Shown here piece after piece: positions 38,250 to 51,231 of a stretch of DNA of 64,000 nucleotides. The number at the start of each line of letters is the position of its first letter. Within the stretch, counting starts at the first letter, position 1. Location: NCBI GenBank assembly GCA_035236585.1, contig CP141134.1, positions 24,296,414-24,360,413 on the forward strand, read 5' to 3'. This DNA is from Warburgia ugandensis. Taxonomy: Eukaryota > Streptophyta > Magnoliopsida > Canellales > Canellaceae. The translations under genes and the position numbers were made by a program. The notes under the pieces were generated by a model. The model was given only the letters and a program-made list of their open reading frames with translations. It was not told where the DNA came from and did not search any database.

Positions 38250-38345
38250 TTAAGCGTAACCAAAACAATTTGTAGGTCAACAGAAATTGCATGTTGGAGG
38301 ACAAGCCAAGCAGTTTGTAGCTCCAGAAAAAATGCACGGTAAAGG

Positions 38346-38609
38346 TCAATCAACATAGTTCACAACTCCACACAAGTTGCATAGTGAAGGGCAACCAAAG
38401 CAGTATGTAATTCCACAGTCATTGCACGATGAAAGGCAGCCAAGGGTATTGGGAGCTTCAAAGCAATAGTTCATTAATGGAAGGCAACCGGCGCAATTCT
38501 CGGATACACAAGAAGGGGATTCCATTGTAGAATAAACGAATGAGAACACTCGTTCTGTTGATGAATATAGCTTAGTTCTCTTGGAATGACGTTGGCCTTT
38601 CATTTGCAT
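38346..38609 (-). CDS. Hypothetical cysteine-rich ORF with natural-looking start, unit 8
   Basis: 87 codons. The second Met begins MESPSCVSENCAGC and is followed by exact 15-residue repeats (CLSSCNDCGITYCFG, CPSLCNLCGVVN). It lies upstream (on the minus strand) of 37977-38249 in the same unit and belongs to the same repeat block; the two are separated by a short broken stretch. MDSP or MESP starts recur in units 2, 3, 4, 5, 7 and 8. Confidence 0.3.
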   Translation of the reverse strand: MQMKGQRHSKRTKLYSSTERVFSFVYSTMESPSCVSENCAGCLPLMNYCFEAPNTLGCLSSCNDCGITYCFGCPSLCNLCGVVNYVD

Positions 38610-38902
38610 AAAAGAAAAAGAAATGGAGGAAAATTAACTACCATAGTTTTGATATTGGTATGCAAGGAAAGCTTATAAGGCAAGGTATTAAAGTTCCTTG
38701 ACTTGGCATTTATAATCGAGTCAGCCCGAGTCTTAAACTTTGTCAATTGATTGTAGTTTTTTGTTTTCCTTTCCTAGGACTTTCCTTTTGCATGAGAAAA
38801 CCTCTGCTGAGATGTGATTGATTTTTGTCCCTCCAATCCATTAAGTAATAGTTTACAAACATTCTAACATGCAACAGCTTAATCCATGAGTTGGACTAGA
38901 CC

Positions 38903-39911
<1,009 letters not shown>

Positions 39912-40035
39912 AGGAGAATTTGATGTTTGGGATGTTTCGCACTTAGTGCTTTGAATTTATTGTCATCAGATTATAAGTTCATTCCATACCAAACCAAGCG
40001 GCTCAGAGGGTTGAGGTGAGATAGTGCATCAATCT
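39912..40035. other. Filler sequence at an array rearrangement
   Basis: About 120 bp unrelated to the array unit separates truncated unit 9 from unit 10, which starts midway (AAAGAGCACATTCTATTTGG). This suggests deletion plus insertion of outside DNA during repair. I do not recognise its source. Confidence 0.5.
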
Positions 40036-41084
40036 CCAGCTCAAAGAGCACATTCTATTTGGGAAATACGTGGTTGGCACACAGGGATTGATACAAGCCT
40101 ACATATTGACAAAGTGAATTTAATAAAAGATGAACAGACCAATACCCACCCAAAATATCATATCAATAAGAGAGGGTATAGCAGGAGAACTAAGAAAATG
40201 TTCATCATGACGAAGGACTTTACCATAGAAATTTTACAAAGATTGGATTCTCCACCATAGGCTGAAGTAGCATGGTGACCAAAGCACTTTACATCTCCAC
40301 AGCAACTGCACACATGAGTAGATGATGGAAGGCAGTTTGCAACTCCACAGCATTTGCTTAACAAAGAATGGTAGCCAAAGTAGTTCACAACTCCACGCAA
40401 ATTGCACGTTGAAGCATTACCGAAACAGTTTGTAGTTCAATAGAAATTGCATGCTTGAGGGCAAGCAAAACAAATTGTAGCTCTCCAAAAAATGTGCGAT
40501 AATGGCAAACAAGATAGTTCACAGCTCCACAGAAGTTGTATATTGAAGGGCAACCAAAGTAGTTTGCAACTCCACAACAATTTCACTATGAAGGGCAGCC
40601 AAGGTTACTGGGAGCTCAAGAGTAATAGTTCAACAATGGAGCACAACAAGTGCAATTTTCGAATCCACAAGAAGGGGAGTCCAGTGTGGAATAAACGAAT
40701 GGGAATCCATGTTCTATTGACGAACGTAGCTCTGTTCTCTTTCAATGACACGGGCCTTTCTTTTGCTTAAAAGGAAACAGATGGAGGAAAACTGACTACC
40801 AAAGTTTTGTTACCCGCATGCCAAGAAATCTTATAAGTGAAGACAAGTTAAAGTTCCTCGACTTGGCATTTCTAATTGAGCTGGTCAGTCTTAAACCTGG
40901 TACAATTGATTGTAGTTTTTTGTTTTCCTTTCCTAGGCTCTTTCCTTTTGCATGAGAAAGACTGTGAAAAGACGTGGCTGATTTTTGTCCCTCTGATCCA
41001 TTGCTAACAATTTACAAACTATCTAACCTGCAGCAGCTTACTCCACAAGTTGGACTACACCCCCATGTTCTCTCTCTCTCTTGA
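40036..41084 (-). repeat. Array unit 10 (short type, 5' part missing)
   Basis: About 1.05 kb. The cysteine-rich block is at about 40260-40690. Minus ORF 40158-40400 repeats the layout of cysteine-rich repeats followed by a hydrophobic end. It ends in a short CT tract (41070-41083). Confidence 0.85.
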
Positions 41085-41461
41085 TCATGGAATTATATAC
41101 AACAATTGAATGTTATCAAGGAAAACATAAATCCAATAAAAAAATGTCTAGAATGGTCAAAATAGACCCAAGTGGACAAGCAAAGACATCTAGAATATAG
41201 TAGAATCGGTTAAAATGAATAACACAGAAAAGTATTGAAATTGAACAAAATTGCAATTCTTATAAAAGCTAGTGCTACACACACGATGGTATATAAATGG
41301 TGTGTTTCAGTTCAAAGGTCAAGAGACACTCGCTGATGGAAATGAAGGCAACACAAATTGGAGGAAAGAGAACACTTCTAACAAAGAGCACAAGCTAATT
41401 GGGAAATACGTGGTTGGCACACTAAGATCAATTCAAGCACACATATTGACAAAAGTGTACA
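41085..41461 (-). repeat. Array unit 11 (truncated), right edge of the array
   Basis: It follows the standard unit to ATATTGACAAAAGTGTACATAA and then changes to unrelated sequence, so this is the right end of the array. Confidence 0.8.
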
Positions 41462-42870
41462 TAATCCCCACTCCTTCCTAGATGCTACCTAATCCCCACT
41501 TTCTAAAACTCATCTCCACTTCCTCAGTCACATCCTTATCCCATCTTATTCTTTCCCCATTCTTATCTTTTGTTTTTATCTTCCTTAGGATTAAATTCTA
41601 GCGAGTTAAAAAGTGCAAAACATCATAAAACCATATAGGGCTCTCTAGGCACGGGACATAGTGAGTTTCATGCCTCTTTCTTGGCTGGTTCTCCATGCAC
41701 CTAAGATTCATCATGCCTCTTTCCTGTAAGGTTTCAATGCACTTCACTTGGATGCTTTCTATGCCTCTTTACCTAAGTCTTCTATGCAAATTCCAGGTTA
41801 GTTTCCTAGCATCCTGTCTTTTGTTTTTGAAACCCTTGTATTCTTTCTTTCATGTGCATGTTTCATGGTTCTCTCCTTCTGTTTTGCTTCTACTTTCCTC
41901 TATTTTTCTTTGATCCAGGGCCACCTATCTCTTGTAGTGATAGCCAAGAGATAGTAGCTTTTGAATCATCTTTGTTCCCTTTACGTGCTTCGCTTAGTTT
42001 CTTGCTTTGGATCATTTTTGTTCATATTTTGATTTTGTTTCCATATCTCTTTCACTCTCTTTCATTGATTCTCTTTTGGGGTTCACACACATGCCATCTT
42101 GGATGTCTTGTGAAGAGTGACAGTTGGATTGAAGATTGCAATCAAAATCTTGTACTTGAATGATGCACACTCCTCTTATTCATGTTTTCGAGTTTAAGTT
42201 ATCTTGTATGTTAGCGTTATTCATGTGATATTTTGAATGCAACAGAAGAACTCTTTTTAGTATCATATACGCTCACTTTTGAATGTTCTATGTTTACTTT
42301 GCCATAGAATCTTATGCACCACCCTTATAATGGATTACATGCAAGGCTACATGCTTGATCCCATGTGCACCATGCTTAATGTTCCATGCTCACACTCCAT
42401 GACCTCATGTGCACTCTTTTGATGCATGGTTCTTGTTTTTGCATGCCTTGTTTCATTGATTAGTTCATGTATAGATTTCATTGTTTAAGTTAGTTGCCTC
42501 TTTAGATTAGTTTTTAGCTTATTTTTAGAAACTTTCCTTTGGTTTAAGTACATCATGTTTAAATTCCCAAATTCTTTTAATTTCTAGATTAATAACAATC
42601 ATGACTTTTGGATAGGATAAGTACTTTAAATAAGGTCCAATTGCTTACAAATCTGTGAGATTCCTTGTAGGATTGACCTTACTCACGTATATCATATTAC
42701 TTTAATTTGTGCTCTTTCAAGTACTAATTAGAATTACATAAGAGGAATTATATGATGCAACATGTTTCATCACACTTGCATCATGGACATCCTTAAAAGT
42801 GGGTGGTGGACCTACTTTTTCTATTTTTCTGGGATCTAAACAGTTCATTGCCTCACCCTAGATGTTCCAC
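41462..42870. other. No gene recognised; possible LTR end fragment at 42640-42700
   Basis: T-rich non-coding sequence. 42648-42700 (GTGAGATTCCTTGTAGGATTGACC) resembles the end region of Athila/Tat-type LTRs in plus orientation, but I find no matching start or internal part. Plus ORFs 41695-41913 and 41852-42163 look like chance. Confidence 0.3.
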
Positions 42871-42883
42871 TCCCAAGTTCTCT

Positions 42884-43320
42884 CTTTCTCATTTGAGGGA
42901 TTATATGATATGACCAATCTCATCATGGTTGCATCAGAAGTGTACAAAAAAGTAGATGGTGGGCCTACTCTTATCATTTCTTTTCAAGATCCAAATCCTC
43001 CATTGAATTCGCCTCGTCTCAAATGGTCTAGGTATAAAATCTCACTTGCATAGCATATAGGCCCTTCATTTGTGAACTTTAAGGCTAGAAACAAATAAAT
43101 TGTGGCTGGTGTTTTTGGTCTTTCCTATGTTATATCATATTTTTTTATCTTCAAAATGCCCAAAAATGATGGACCTAGATATACCCAATTCAAGTGAGAT
43201 TTTGTATCTAGGCTATTTGAAATGAAGCGAATTTGACAAACAATTTGGATCATCGAAAGAAATGCAAAACTAGGTCCCACCCTATTTTTTTGTATGCCTA
43301 TGATGTTGCATCACACAATT

Positions 43321-43345
<25 letters not shown>
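42884..43345. repeat. Foldback (MITE-like) inverted repeat 1
   Basis: 42886-43065 and 43115-43345 are imperfect reverse complements: for example TAGGTATAAAATCTCACTTG against the complement of CAAGTGAGATTTTGTATCTA. The right arm runs directly into a CT tract. There is no coding capacity, and the ends and target duplication are unclear. Confidence 0.55.

Positions 43346-43374
<29 letters not shown>
43325..43374 (+). repeat. (CT)n microsatellite
   Basis: About 25 CT units separating the two foldback repeats. Confidence 0.95.
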
Positions 43375-43375
<1 letters not shown>

Positions 43376-43760
43376 GTATTTGGTGCTTTTGGAGGTAGCA
43401 GTAGTCTTTGTGCTAAATTCTAGTGCAAGTCCACTTTCAAGAGCATTTTCATGGATCAAAGATTTTTATCTTCTTTGGCCTCAAGAAGATAACCTAGGTA
43501 CAAAACATCACAACTATTGAATGTCCCCAAGGCCTTCATTTCTAGGTTAATTGTTAATGTAAAATGGATGGTAGCACTCTCTTTCCGCAAATACTATCTA
43601 TTTAAAAATTACAATTGACCCAAAAAACAAAGGCCTTGGAGGCATCCAATAGTTCTGATATTTTGTACCTAAGCTATTTGGTTGAGGCCAAAGAAGATGA
43701 ACATCTTAGATCCATGAAAATGCACTCAAAAGTAGGGCTATGATACCATCAAATACCAAC
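43375..43760. repeat. Foldback (MITE-like) inverted repeat 2, flanked by CT tracts
   Basis: The left arm (from TAGTATTTGGTGC, through GCATTTTCATGGATC to CCAAGGCCTTC) is the reverse complement of the right arm (GAGGCATCC..GATCCATGAAAATGC..CCATCAAATACCA). CT tracts lie on both outer sides (43325-43374 and 43764-43781), as if it had inserted into a CT microsatellite. No ORF is present. Confidence 0.6.
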
Positions 43761-43910
43761 TCCTCTCTCTCTCTCTCTCTAGAAGAAGTGGAGTGCAGGT
43801 ACCAAATTTCATATCAAATAGAGGTCTCGATAGCCACCAAAATTATGAGTATTTTGATGGTAAAATGGATGGTGTTTGGCATAGAAGGGTTCTTTCTATT
43901 TTCATCTTTG

Positions 43911-46175
43911 TGTAAGGATTGCAAGGTGATATCTGGGTGAGAGTCTAACCTCACAACATAGGTTAATATATGGATATCTATATTAAAATATAGAGGAAAG
44001 AAAATAAACTTAAATAAGTGACCAAAAACTAAATAGAGGAACTTAAAAAGGACAAAAGATAGTATTACTTACAAACAAGGTGATGGTAAAAGGAAACTAG
44101 TACAATAAAATTGCAGTAAACACCATGTGGACTAATATGGTCAATTCCAATAAGAAAGTGGCAAAAGATGACCTAGGAGTATCCAAAGGTAAAAGGCAAC
44201 CACTAAAAGAAACTTGGTGGTGAGTAAAAAAGTGCAAAAAGTTATTAAAGAGAAACATGTGCATTTTAAAGCATGGCAGAGGACTCAAAATAACAAAAAT
44301 TTTGAGCAATATAAGGACGATAAAAGGTTTCTAAGAGAGAAGTAAGTTAGTCTAAACTCAAGGCATATGATAATCTCTATAATGAATTAGGATCAAGAGA
44401 AGGTGACAATGATGTGTTTAAACTCATAAATGTACGAAAACAAAAGAGTAAGGACTTAGACCACATTAAGTGTATTAGAAGTTATGACCAAAGGTACTAG
44501 TCAAAGATGAGACCACATTAAGTGTATTAAAAGTGATGACCAAAGGGTACTAGTTAAAGATAACAAGATCAAATAAAGGTGAAAAAGTTACTTTCAAAAT
44601 TATTAAATGACAATTACATTGAGAATATAAGAATTCAACGTACCTTAACCCCAAATAATGTTGGAAATTATAGATACGACATTAGGATTAGAATACCTGA
44701 AGTAAAAGAGGCCTTGAAAAAGATGAAATTAGGAAAGGCCATAGGCCTACCAACAGAGGTTTGGAAGTATATGGGAGACATTGGAATAATATGGTTGACA
44801 AAGTTGTTTAACAAAATTGTAAAATCAAAGAATATCAAATGAATGGAGGAAGAGCTCTATTGTATCAATTTATAAGAATAAAAGATGCATACAAAGTTGC
44901 ATCAATTATCGGATGATCAAACTTATAAGGCATACCGTGACTAGTAAGATGCTACAACATGAGACAAATGCATCGAATAACCAATTTGGATTCATGCCAT
45001 GGAGGTCTACCATGGAAGTTATTTCCTGCTAAGAAAATTCATAGAGAAATATAGGGAGAGGAGGAAGGACCTCCACATGGGCTTTATTGACTTAGAAAAA
45101 GCTTATCATAGGTTCCCCATAAGGTTAATATGGTGGGTGTTGGGCAAGAAAGGGATTTTACAGGGGTATATAAGCATAATTAATTATATGGATGGAAGAG
45201 TAGTAACAAATGTTAGGACTAATAACAGAAGGACTGGTAATTTTTCTATCACTATATGATTGCACCAAGGATCGGCATTGAGCACGTACCTTTTCACATT
45301 GGTTATGGATCGGCATTGAGCATGTAACTTTTCACATTGGTTATGGATGAGTTAACAAAATATTTGCACAAGGAGATTCCATGGTGCATGTTATTTGCAG
45401 ATGATATAGTTTTTTTATTGATAAGACAAGTTAGGGCGTAAACAGAAAGCTATAGTTACAAGCAGAAGCATTAGAATTTAAAGGATTTAAAATTGGATGA
45501 ACTTAGATAGAGTACATTAAATGCAATTTTAGCAAGGAGAGGAGTGTGAGTAGAGCACTAGTAAAGATTGAATAACCAATAAGTCCCCTTAAAAGAACAC
45601 TTACAATACTTGGGATCAATAATTCATGAGAGTAGAGAGATTGAGAAGGAGGTTAAGTAGACAATCCAAGCGAGTTGGAACAAATAGATACCTGCTTTTA
45701 GAGTTTTGTGATCAGCTAGTACCACTCAAACTAAAAGAAAATTTTCAGAGGATGGCTATTAGGCCAGCCATGCTCTATGAATCAAAGTGTTTGTCAATGA
45801 AGGAATATCATGTATATAGGATGTTATCACTAAAATGCGAATGTTGAGATGAATGAGTGATAAGACAAGGAAGGATAAAATTAGAAATGAAAACATTATA
45901 GTAAACTTAGGAGTAACACTAATAGGTAGCAACACAATGGAGACTAGAATTAAATGGTTTGGACATATCTAACCGAGATAGAAAACTAGCACCAATTAGG
46001 AGTGAGGCGATCCAAGTCAAAGGTTCTAAAATGGCCAGGGAAAGGTCCTAAAGAACATGGACAGTAGTGAAAAAAGGTTTAAAACTTTGGAACTAAATGA
46101 AGCCATGACACTTAATAGAGGGGAATGAAGGAATGATTTATGTGACCGATCCCTATTCAGGATAAGGTCTTGATG
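43911..46175 (+). mobile_element. RTE-type LINE, 5'-truncated and decayed
   Basis: Homologous to the 3' two thirds of the LINE at 57074-60487. It begins at GTAAGGATTGCAAGGTGAT, which is late in the endonuclease domain, and ends with the family 3' end GGATAAGGTCTTGATGATGATGA. RT fragments include IRIPEVKEALKKMKLGKAIG and EVWKYMGDIGIIWLTKLFNK (44579-44842), FIDLEKAYHRFP (44999-45259) and the catalytic LFADDIVFL (about 45391). Multiple stops and frameshifts split it, and two short tandem duplications lie inside (44459-44565 and 45269-45344). I could not find a clear target duplication. It is dead and old. Confidence 0.85.
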
Positions 46176-46180
46176 ATGAT

Positions 46181-46312
46181 GATCTATAATTCAAATAAAA
46201 ACCCCATACCATCCATTTTACTACCACTAAAGGTCCACAAGTGAAGTCCTTAAAAGGCTATTCTTCACTATCTAGAATGGTTGATGAAAAGAAAAAAATA
46301 CAAACACACATG
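46181..46312. repeat. Possible partner arm of a foldback element split by the LINE
   Basis: CCATACCATCCATTTTACTA at about 46208 is the inverse of GGTAAAATGGATGGTGTTTG at about 43859, on the other side of the LINE. With a CT tract outside the left arm and a GA tract outside the right arm, the LINE may sit in the loop of a third foldback repeat. Confidence 0.35.
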
Positions 46313-46327
46313 TGTGTTTATATATAC

Positions 46328-46389
<62 letters not shown>
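46313..46389 (+). repeat. Compound microsatellite (CATA)n-(TA)n-(GA)n
   Basis: Runs of CATA, TA (to about 46360) and GA (46361-46389) in succession. Confidence 0.9.
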
Positions 46390-46391
<2 letters not shown>

Positions 46392-46585
46392 AGGATTGCT
46401 AGTAGAGGACGCATTCAATTATGAATTAGAAAGAAATAACAAAAAAGGAGGATAAAGATAAATGACAAAAGTGTCATGCGGTAATGAAATAGAGAGTTGG
46501 TGAAAAACTACCTAAAATTGATGATAGGAAAGGGGCCATGGGGTGGGGCAATTTTCATGTTTTCTCAGCAATCCAAGATAAGCTC

Positions 46586-46587
<2 letters not shown>

Positions 46588-46671
<84 letters not shown>
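46588..46671 (+). repeat. (GA)n microsatellite, about 84 bp
   Basis: About 41 uninterrupted GA units. Confidence 0.95.
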
Positions 46672-46673
<2 letters not shown>

Positions 46674-47107
46674 TTCGGATCTAGTGATCTAGATTTTAAA
46701 CTATTGATAAAATATATAATTAGGTTCTATACATCACATGCATGTATAGAACTAGCAAATCCTTCTCTACTGGGATTTGTTGCACCCTACCTACTTTCCC
46801 CAATGTACTGGTCATTAATCAAAGCATTGATCACCAAGTAGTTGTGTGTGTGAGTATATCCTACATAAACAGAACCAACCAATCCTTATGTTAAGGCTCA
46901 TTTTTGGGAAGTCAAATAGATGAAACCAGCATATCCTAGACCTATATTTGTGAGAGCTCATTCTAAATGCATGCATTCACTAGTAGAAAGTTTTAATATC
47001 TATTATTAAAGAATTAATTTTCTAAGTGGATAAATAGCTACAACATAACTACTCTAGTATGTTAATCACGTCTACTTTATTGAAAAAATAAATTAAAATA
47101 TGCACCA
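46672..47107. other. No gene; contains a perfect 11-bp-stem hairpin
   Basis: AT-rich sequence. 46724-46734 and 46742-46752 are perfect inverted copies of GTTCTATACAT around a 7-base loop. Nothing else is recognised. Confidence 0.4.
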
Positions 47108-47215
47108 ATGCCTTCTAGCTCAGTAGTGCAAGGAGGATTCTCTCACCTTGGTGACTAGGGTTTGAGATTGTGCATGGGTGTGTGTCTTTAACTCTCAAAA
47201 AAGAAAAAATTGATG
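47108..47215 (+). mobile_element. Possible tRNA-derived SINE
   Basis: CTAGCTCAGTAG (47115) fits a Pol III A box and GGGTTTGAGATT (47158) a B box, about 43 bp apart as in tRNA genes. An A-rich AAAAAAGAAAAAA run follows at about 47197. This is the usual head and tail of a plant SINE. I see no clear target duplication and cannot name the family. Confidence 0.45.
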
Positions 47216-47777
47216 GTAAAGTTTTGAAAATTTAGAGTTACAATAGAGGTATTTTTTCCATTCAGTAGCTACCTTTCTCATTTCTAAAACACAAATCAGA
47301 ATAGCAAACAACTAATATAGTACTACTGCATTTGACTGTCTTATGCTAGCTAATCTATGTGACACATTTTTATTTGAAGTTTGAAGGCTTGCGTCAGGCT
47401 CTTTTGTTTTCAAAAATTCTTTCCAAACACAAAAAAGGACACCATAAAAGAACATAATTAAGAATGGAAAAAGATTGGGCCAATTAGGAGACCCTACCCT
47501 AATTAGCCCATAAAGAGAGTTAGGGCTAGGAAGCTTGTTATGATGATTAGGCTAGGGTCAAAAGTTGTGACCCTAATTCATCTTAGGGATGGGTTAGGTT
47601 CAGTCAATAAAAATTTAGGAGCCCCAAACATTTTTCATATAGTAGTATATTAATTAAAGTGCCCTTGTATGTTTTTCTCTAAAACTCTTAGTGCAAGGTA
47701 ATTAAGTGTTTGACTTAATGTTTTTCCACAAAAATCATTTAACAATTGTTATCAATCAATTTTTTAAGCAAAAAAAC
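47216..47777. other. No gene recognised
   Basis: AT-rich. 47470-47600 has several GGGTTAGG/CTAGGG-type words, also seen at 51400-51550 on the other side of the solo LTR. No ORF worth noting. Confidence 0.4.
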
Positions 47778-50700
47778 TGCAACAACCCCAAAATTTATAT
47801 CCTTTTTATAGAAGTATAATTTGGAACTAATAAAACCATTATATAGTGCTCGGAAAAAGGAATCCAACAAGCCAAAGAACGCTCAAAACAGAGCCCGTAT
47901 GAAGAAGTTATGGGCCTTTGAAATCAAGGGCAATATGGTAATTAAAAAAAAAAAACCAAAGAACACCATTTACAGGAGGGGGCCAAATTGATATTGGCAC
48001 CCCCCCCCCCCCCACGTTGCAAACCTGACGAAAAGTTGGGTCTGCGCTCTCTCTCTCTCTCTCTCTTCAGGGCAAAACCTAGGGCTTTTGCCTGCTTCGA
48101 TCTTCCATTGGCACAATGAGTTTCCCTTGCTCAGATCTTCCACCAGCGAGAGAAAGAACATATCCCACGATCTGTTCTTCCAACCTTGAAAACCCTACCC
48201 CGGCAATCCCAAACGAAATGCAAACTCGACAACATGGAGGGTTTCTCTCTCTCTTCCATTGTCAACCAAACAGAGAAAACAAGGGGGAAACCGAAAACAT
48301 GTAGAATTCAACGATCCCAAACCCCCTTCCTTAGTGGTTTTCCAAAAAATAGATCGTATGATCTATTCTCAAACACATGAAAACCCCCCACTATTCTTCC
48401 TTCTCTCTGCTTGTCTCATTTCCAGTCTCAAGAGGCGTCAATGGCAAGGGCCTTTGACCACCACCGAAAACCCCTACCATATCTCTCATCTTCTCCGTCT
48501 CCGATCTCTTGGGCTGTCTTTCACTGGCAACTTACTCTTTTCTCCAACGTGGATAACCATCTCTCCATCCCTCCTTTGGTTAGCCATCCGTGGAAAATCG
48601 TTTGCCTCTGTTTCTCTTAGATTTCGGGTTTTAGGTCAACGAAGAAACAGAGCTCGTCAGAGACGATGGCGGCTCCGATCTCTAATCCGACCAGTGGATT
48701 AGACCTATAGAAAGGCACGATCAAAAGCCCTTTGTTTCCATTGTGATCGAATGAAGAATAATGTTGGATAAAAAAGGGAAACAATGCACGCATGAATAGT
48801 TGCCTGAAAATTTTGATGAAAAAAAAGATGTCTGTTTGGGATGTGTTTCTTAGAACAATAAGATTTCTGCATTAGCTGGGTACAAATTTCCTAAAGATGG
48901 GTTTTGTTTCTTTGATAGGTGACCATGGGGGATTTAGTGAAACGAATTTGAGCAAATTACTAGATTCTGGTTTTGAAAGAATTGCATTTGATGTTTTCAT
49001 TGGATGATTCAAAGTGGATTGGAAATTGTTACATTAGCTGTTGGTTGATTGCTTCTGAATTGGGTTCCTGGAACTTGGGTGTTGGGGGAGGAGTGAATGC
49101 AACGAATCACACGGGGCAGCCGGTGATGCACTGGAGTGTTGCGCAGGGTGGATGCATGTGGAAGGGTGTTGCAGAGAGAGTTAGGCTTCTTTGAAGGGAG
49201 TGGAGGGGTTTTGGCTGGAGACATTGCGTATAGAATCACTGCAGAGGCTTTTGACATCGCAGATACTCTGTGGGCTCTTTTGAATAGTATTATGCCAAAT
49301 ACCCTCCAGTTAGCTGAAATGACAACTCAGGTGTGGATGATCAATCCTATTCTTTCATTTATTGCAGTTTTGGTCATTTCATGCATGTTTGTTGTCATTG
49401 CGTATATGGGTGAAAAACTTTGATTGATATCTAATAGGTTACATCTTAGTGTTGCTAGGCTTCCAGCTTACCTAAATGAGGTCCTCACATCAATGCTTGT
49501 TATAAAGGCATACAATGAGTTGAAGCGTACGGGGTCAATCGTGAAGAAGAGTGCAATTAAAGCTAGTGGAATCTGGTGAATGCGTCACACAAGGTAGGTG
49601 AAAATTTAAGACAGCATGTCTAAATTATAAGATGCATGTTCTAACATGATCTTATTCCTGACTATATGATTGATATGCTTTAAATTGAAATGATGTTAAT
49701 TAAAAGAATTGCATGTTATAATTGATGCTTATGCCTTGTACATTATGTATGTGAATTGTGAAATGATGTTTATGGTACATGGGTACCATGTCAATATTGA
49801 TGATGTATGAGTTAGGTTATAGGATACATCCTTGGTCGGTTATCACCAAATAAGTGAAGATGTTATTCTTGTTATGAAATATATGAACAGGCAAATTACC
49901 TGCTATTATGATTATTTTACATCCAAGCATAGAGGCCTGAGAGTTTTGTTTTAGACAGGCGTAGGCCTAGGGATGCTATGCTAGGATAGTTATGAGGGTT
50001 TGGCCACCCGCTCTCCTAAATTTATTATGTTATGGATACCATGCACTATGTGTTGCAAAAAGTCGGGTGGGGCAATCATGGGAAGGCCGCCACTGTTACA
50101 TCCATGGTCCTCCCCATGTGGACATGGATATTGTGATTTCCACCGAGGATGGTATAGGTGGATTATTGAGCAGTTATCCGGGTGCGCTGTATGAATTCTG
50201 ACTGCATGCATAGTAGTCCTTATATTTGGTGCACTATAGTGCATATCCTTGAGGGTTACCAAAAGACACTAGTTAGGCAGTGTGAGGGATCCAAAGAGGA
50301 CAATATTGTATCCGTTGTGCATTCTGCCCACGGGACATGCATATATGATCGCATTATGAGATGCTTTATATGATACGGCATGATGATATGCCTTGCATCG
50401 TTTTCCCAGCAATGGTTGGAGGATTGTGGACCCCGTATGATCAGGGGCTTGAGGATTATGTTGACATATTAGCAGAGGCTGGATAATTATGAACCCCACA
50501 TGATGAGGGGTATGATTCTGAAACCCAGTATAGTTTGGGAATGCAAATTAGGTGACGTTGATTATATTTATAATTTTGTATGTCCTTTAACAATCTTCAT
50601 ATATATGTATTATTGCTGTATTAATATGATTGAGGGAGTAGTTTCATATATGTTTTCATATGGGTTAATGAATGGGTAGAATTGTATACAAAGTATAGTT

Positions 50701-51197
50701 CATGGAATTGAAGTATTTATTTGAGGATAAGTAATAAGTAAAGATATATGATTTATCAATGGAATTATTAATAATGATAAAAACATGTAGATATTTGTCT
50801 TACAAATGGGTTATTGAGATGTGAAACAGGTTGTAAATTAAATTTAACCTAATTGTTATGGAAATGAATATTCTAATTACTATTGAATAATTAAGGTATT
50901 TTAAGATTTAGCATGCTTCTTAAACTCCCCTACCAAGCATAGCTTGCTGAGATATTGCAAATATTTTAGGTTTATAATATCTCAGATATAGAAAGACAGG
51001 AGAAGATGTACACAACAAAAGAAATCCAGCAACCATACTTCTACGCACAGGTATACATTTTATTTAAAGCTTTTGTATTGTATAGTTAGTCATTTGAATT
51101 GTGATATTGGACATTTAATATAATGTTATAGGGGTTATACAAGTGAGCCACTGGATGGGTCCTGTTTTCAGAAATAAAGTTCTATCTTCTAGAAAAC

Positions 51198-51231
<34 letters not shown>

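Noticed and set aside
41695-42163. Hydrophobic plus-strand ORFs suggesting a small membrane protein
   Set aside because: The DNA is T-rich, which yields Phe/Leu/Ser ORFs by chance; no start context, conservation or partner gene.
48259-48702. A 147-codon ORF in the solo LTR just before the ABCB29-like fragment
   Set aside because: No recognisable match and not open in the sister LTR; it could be captured leader sequence but I cannot support a gene.
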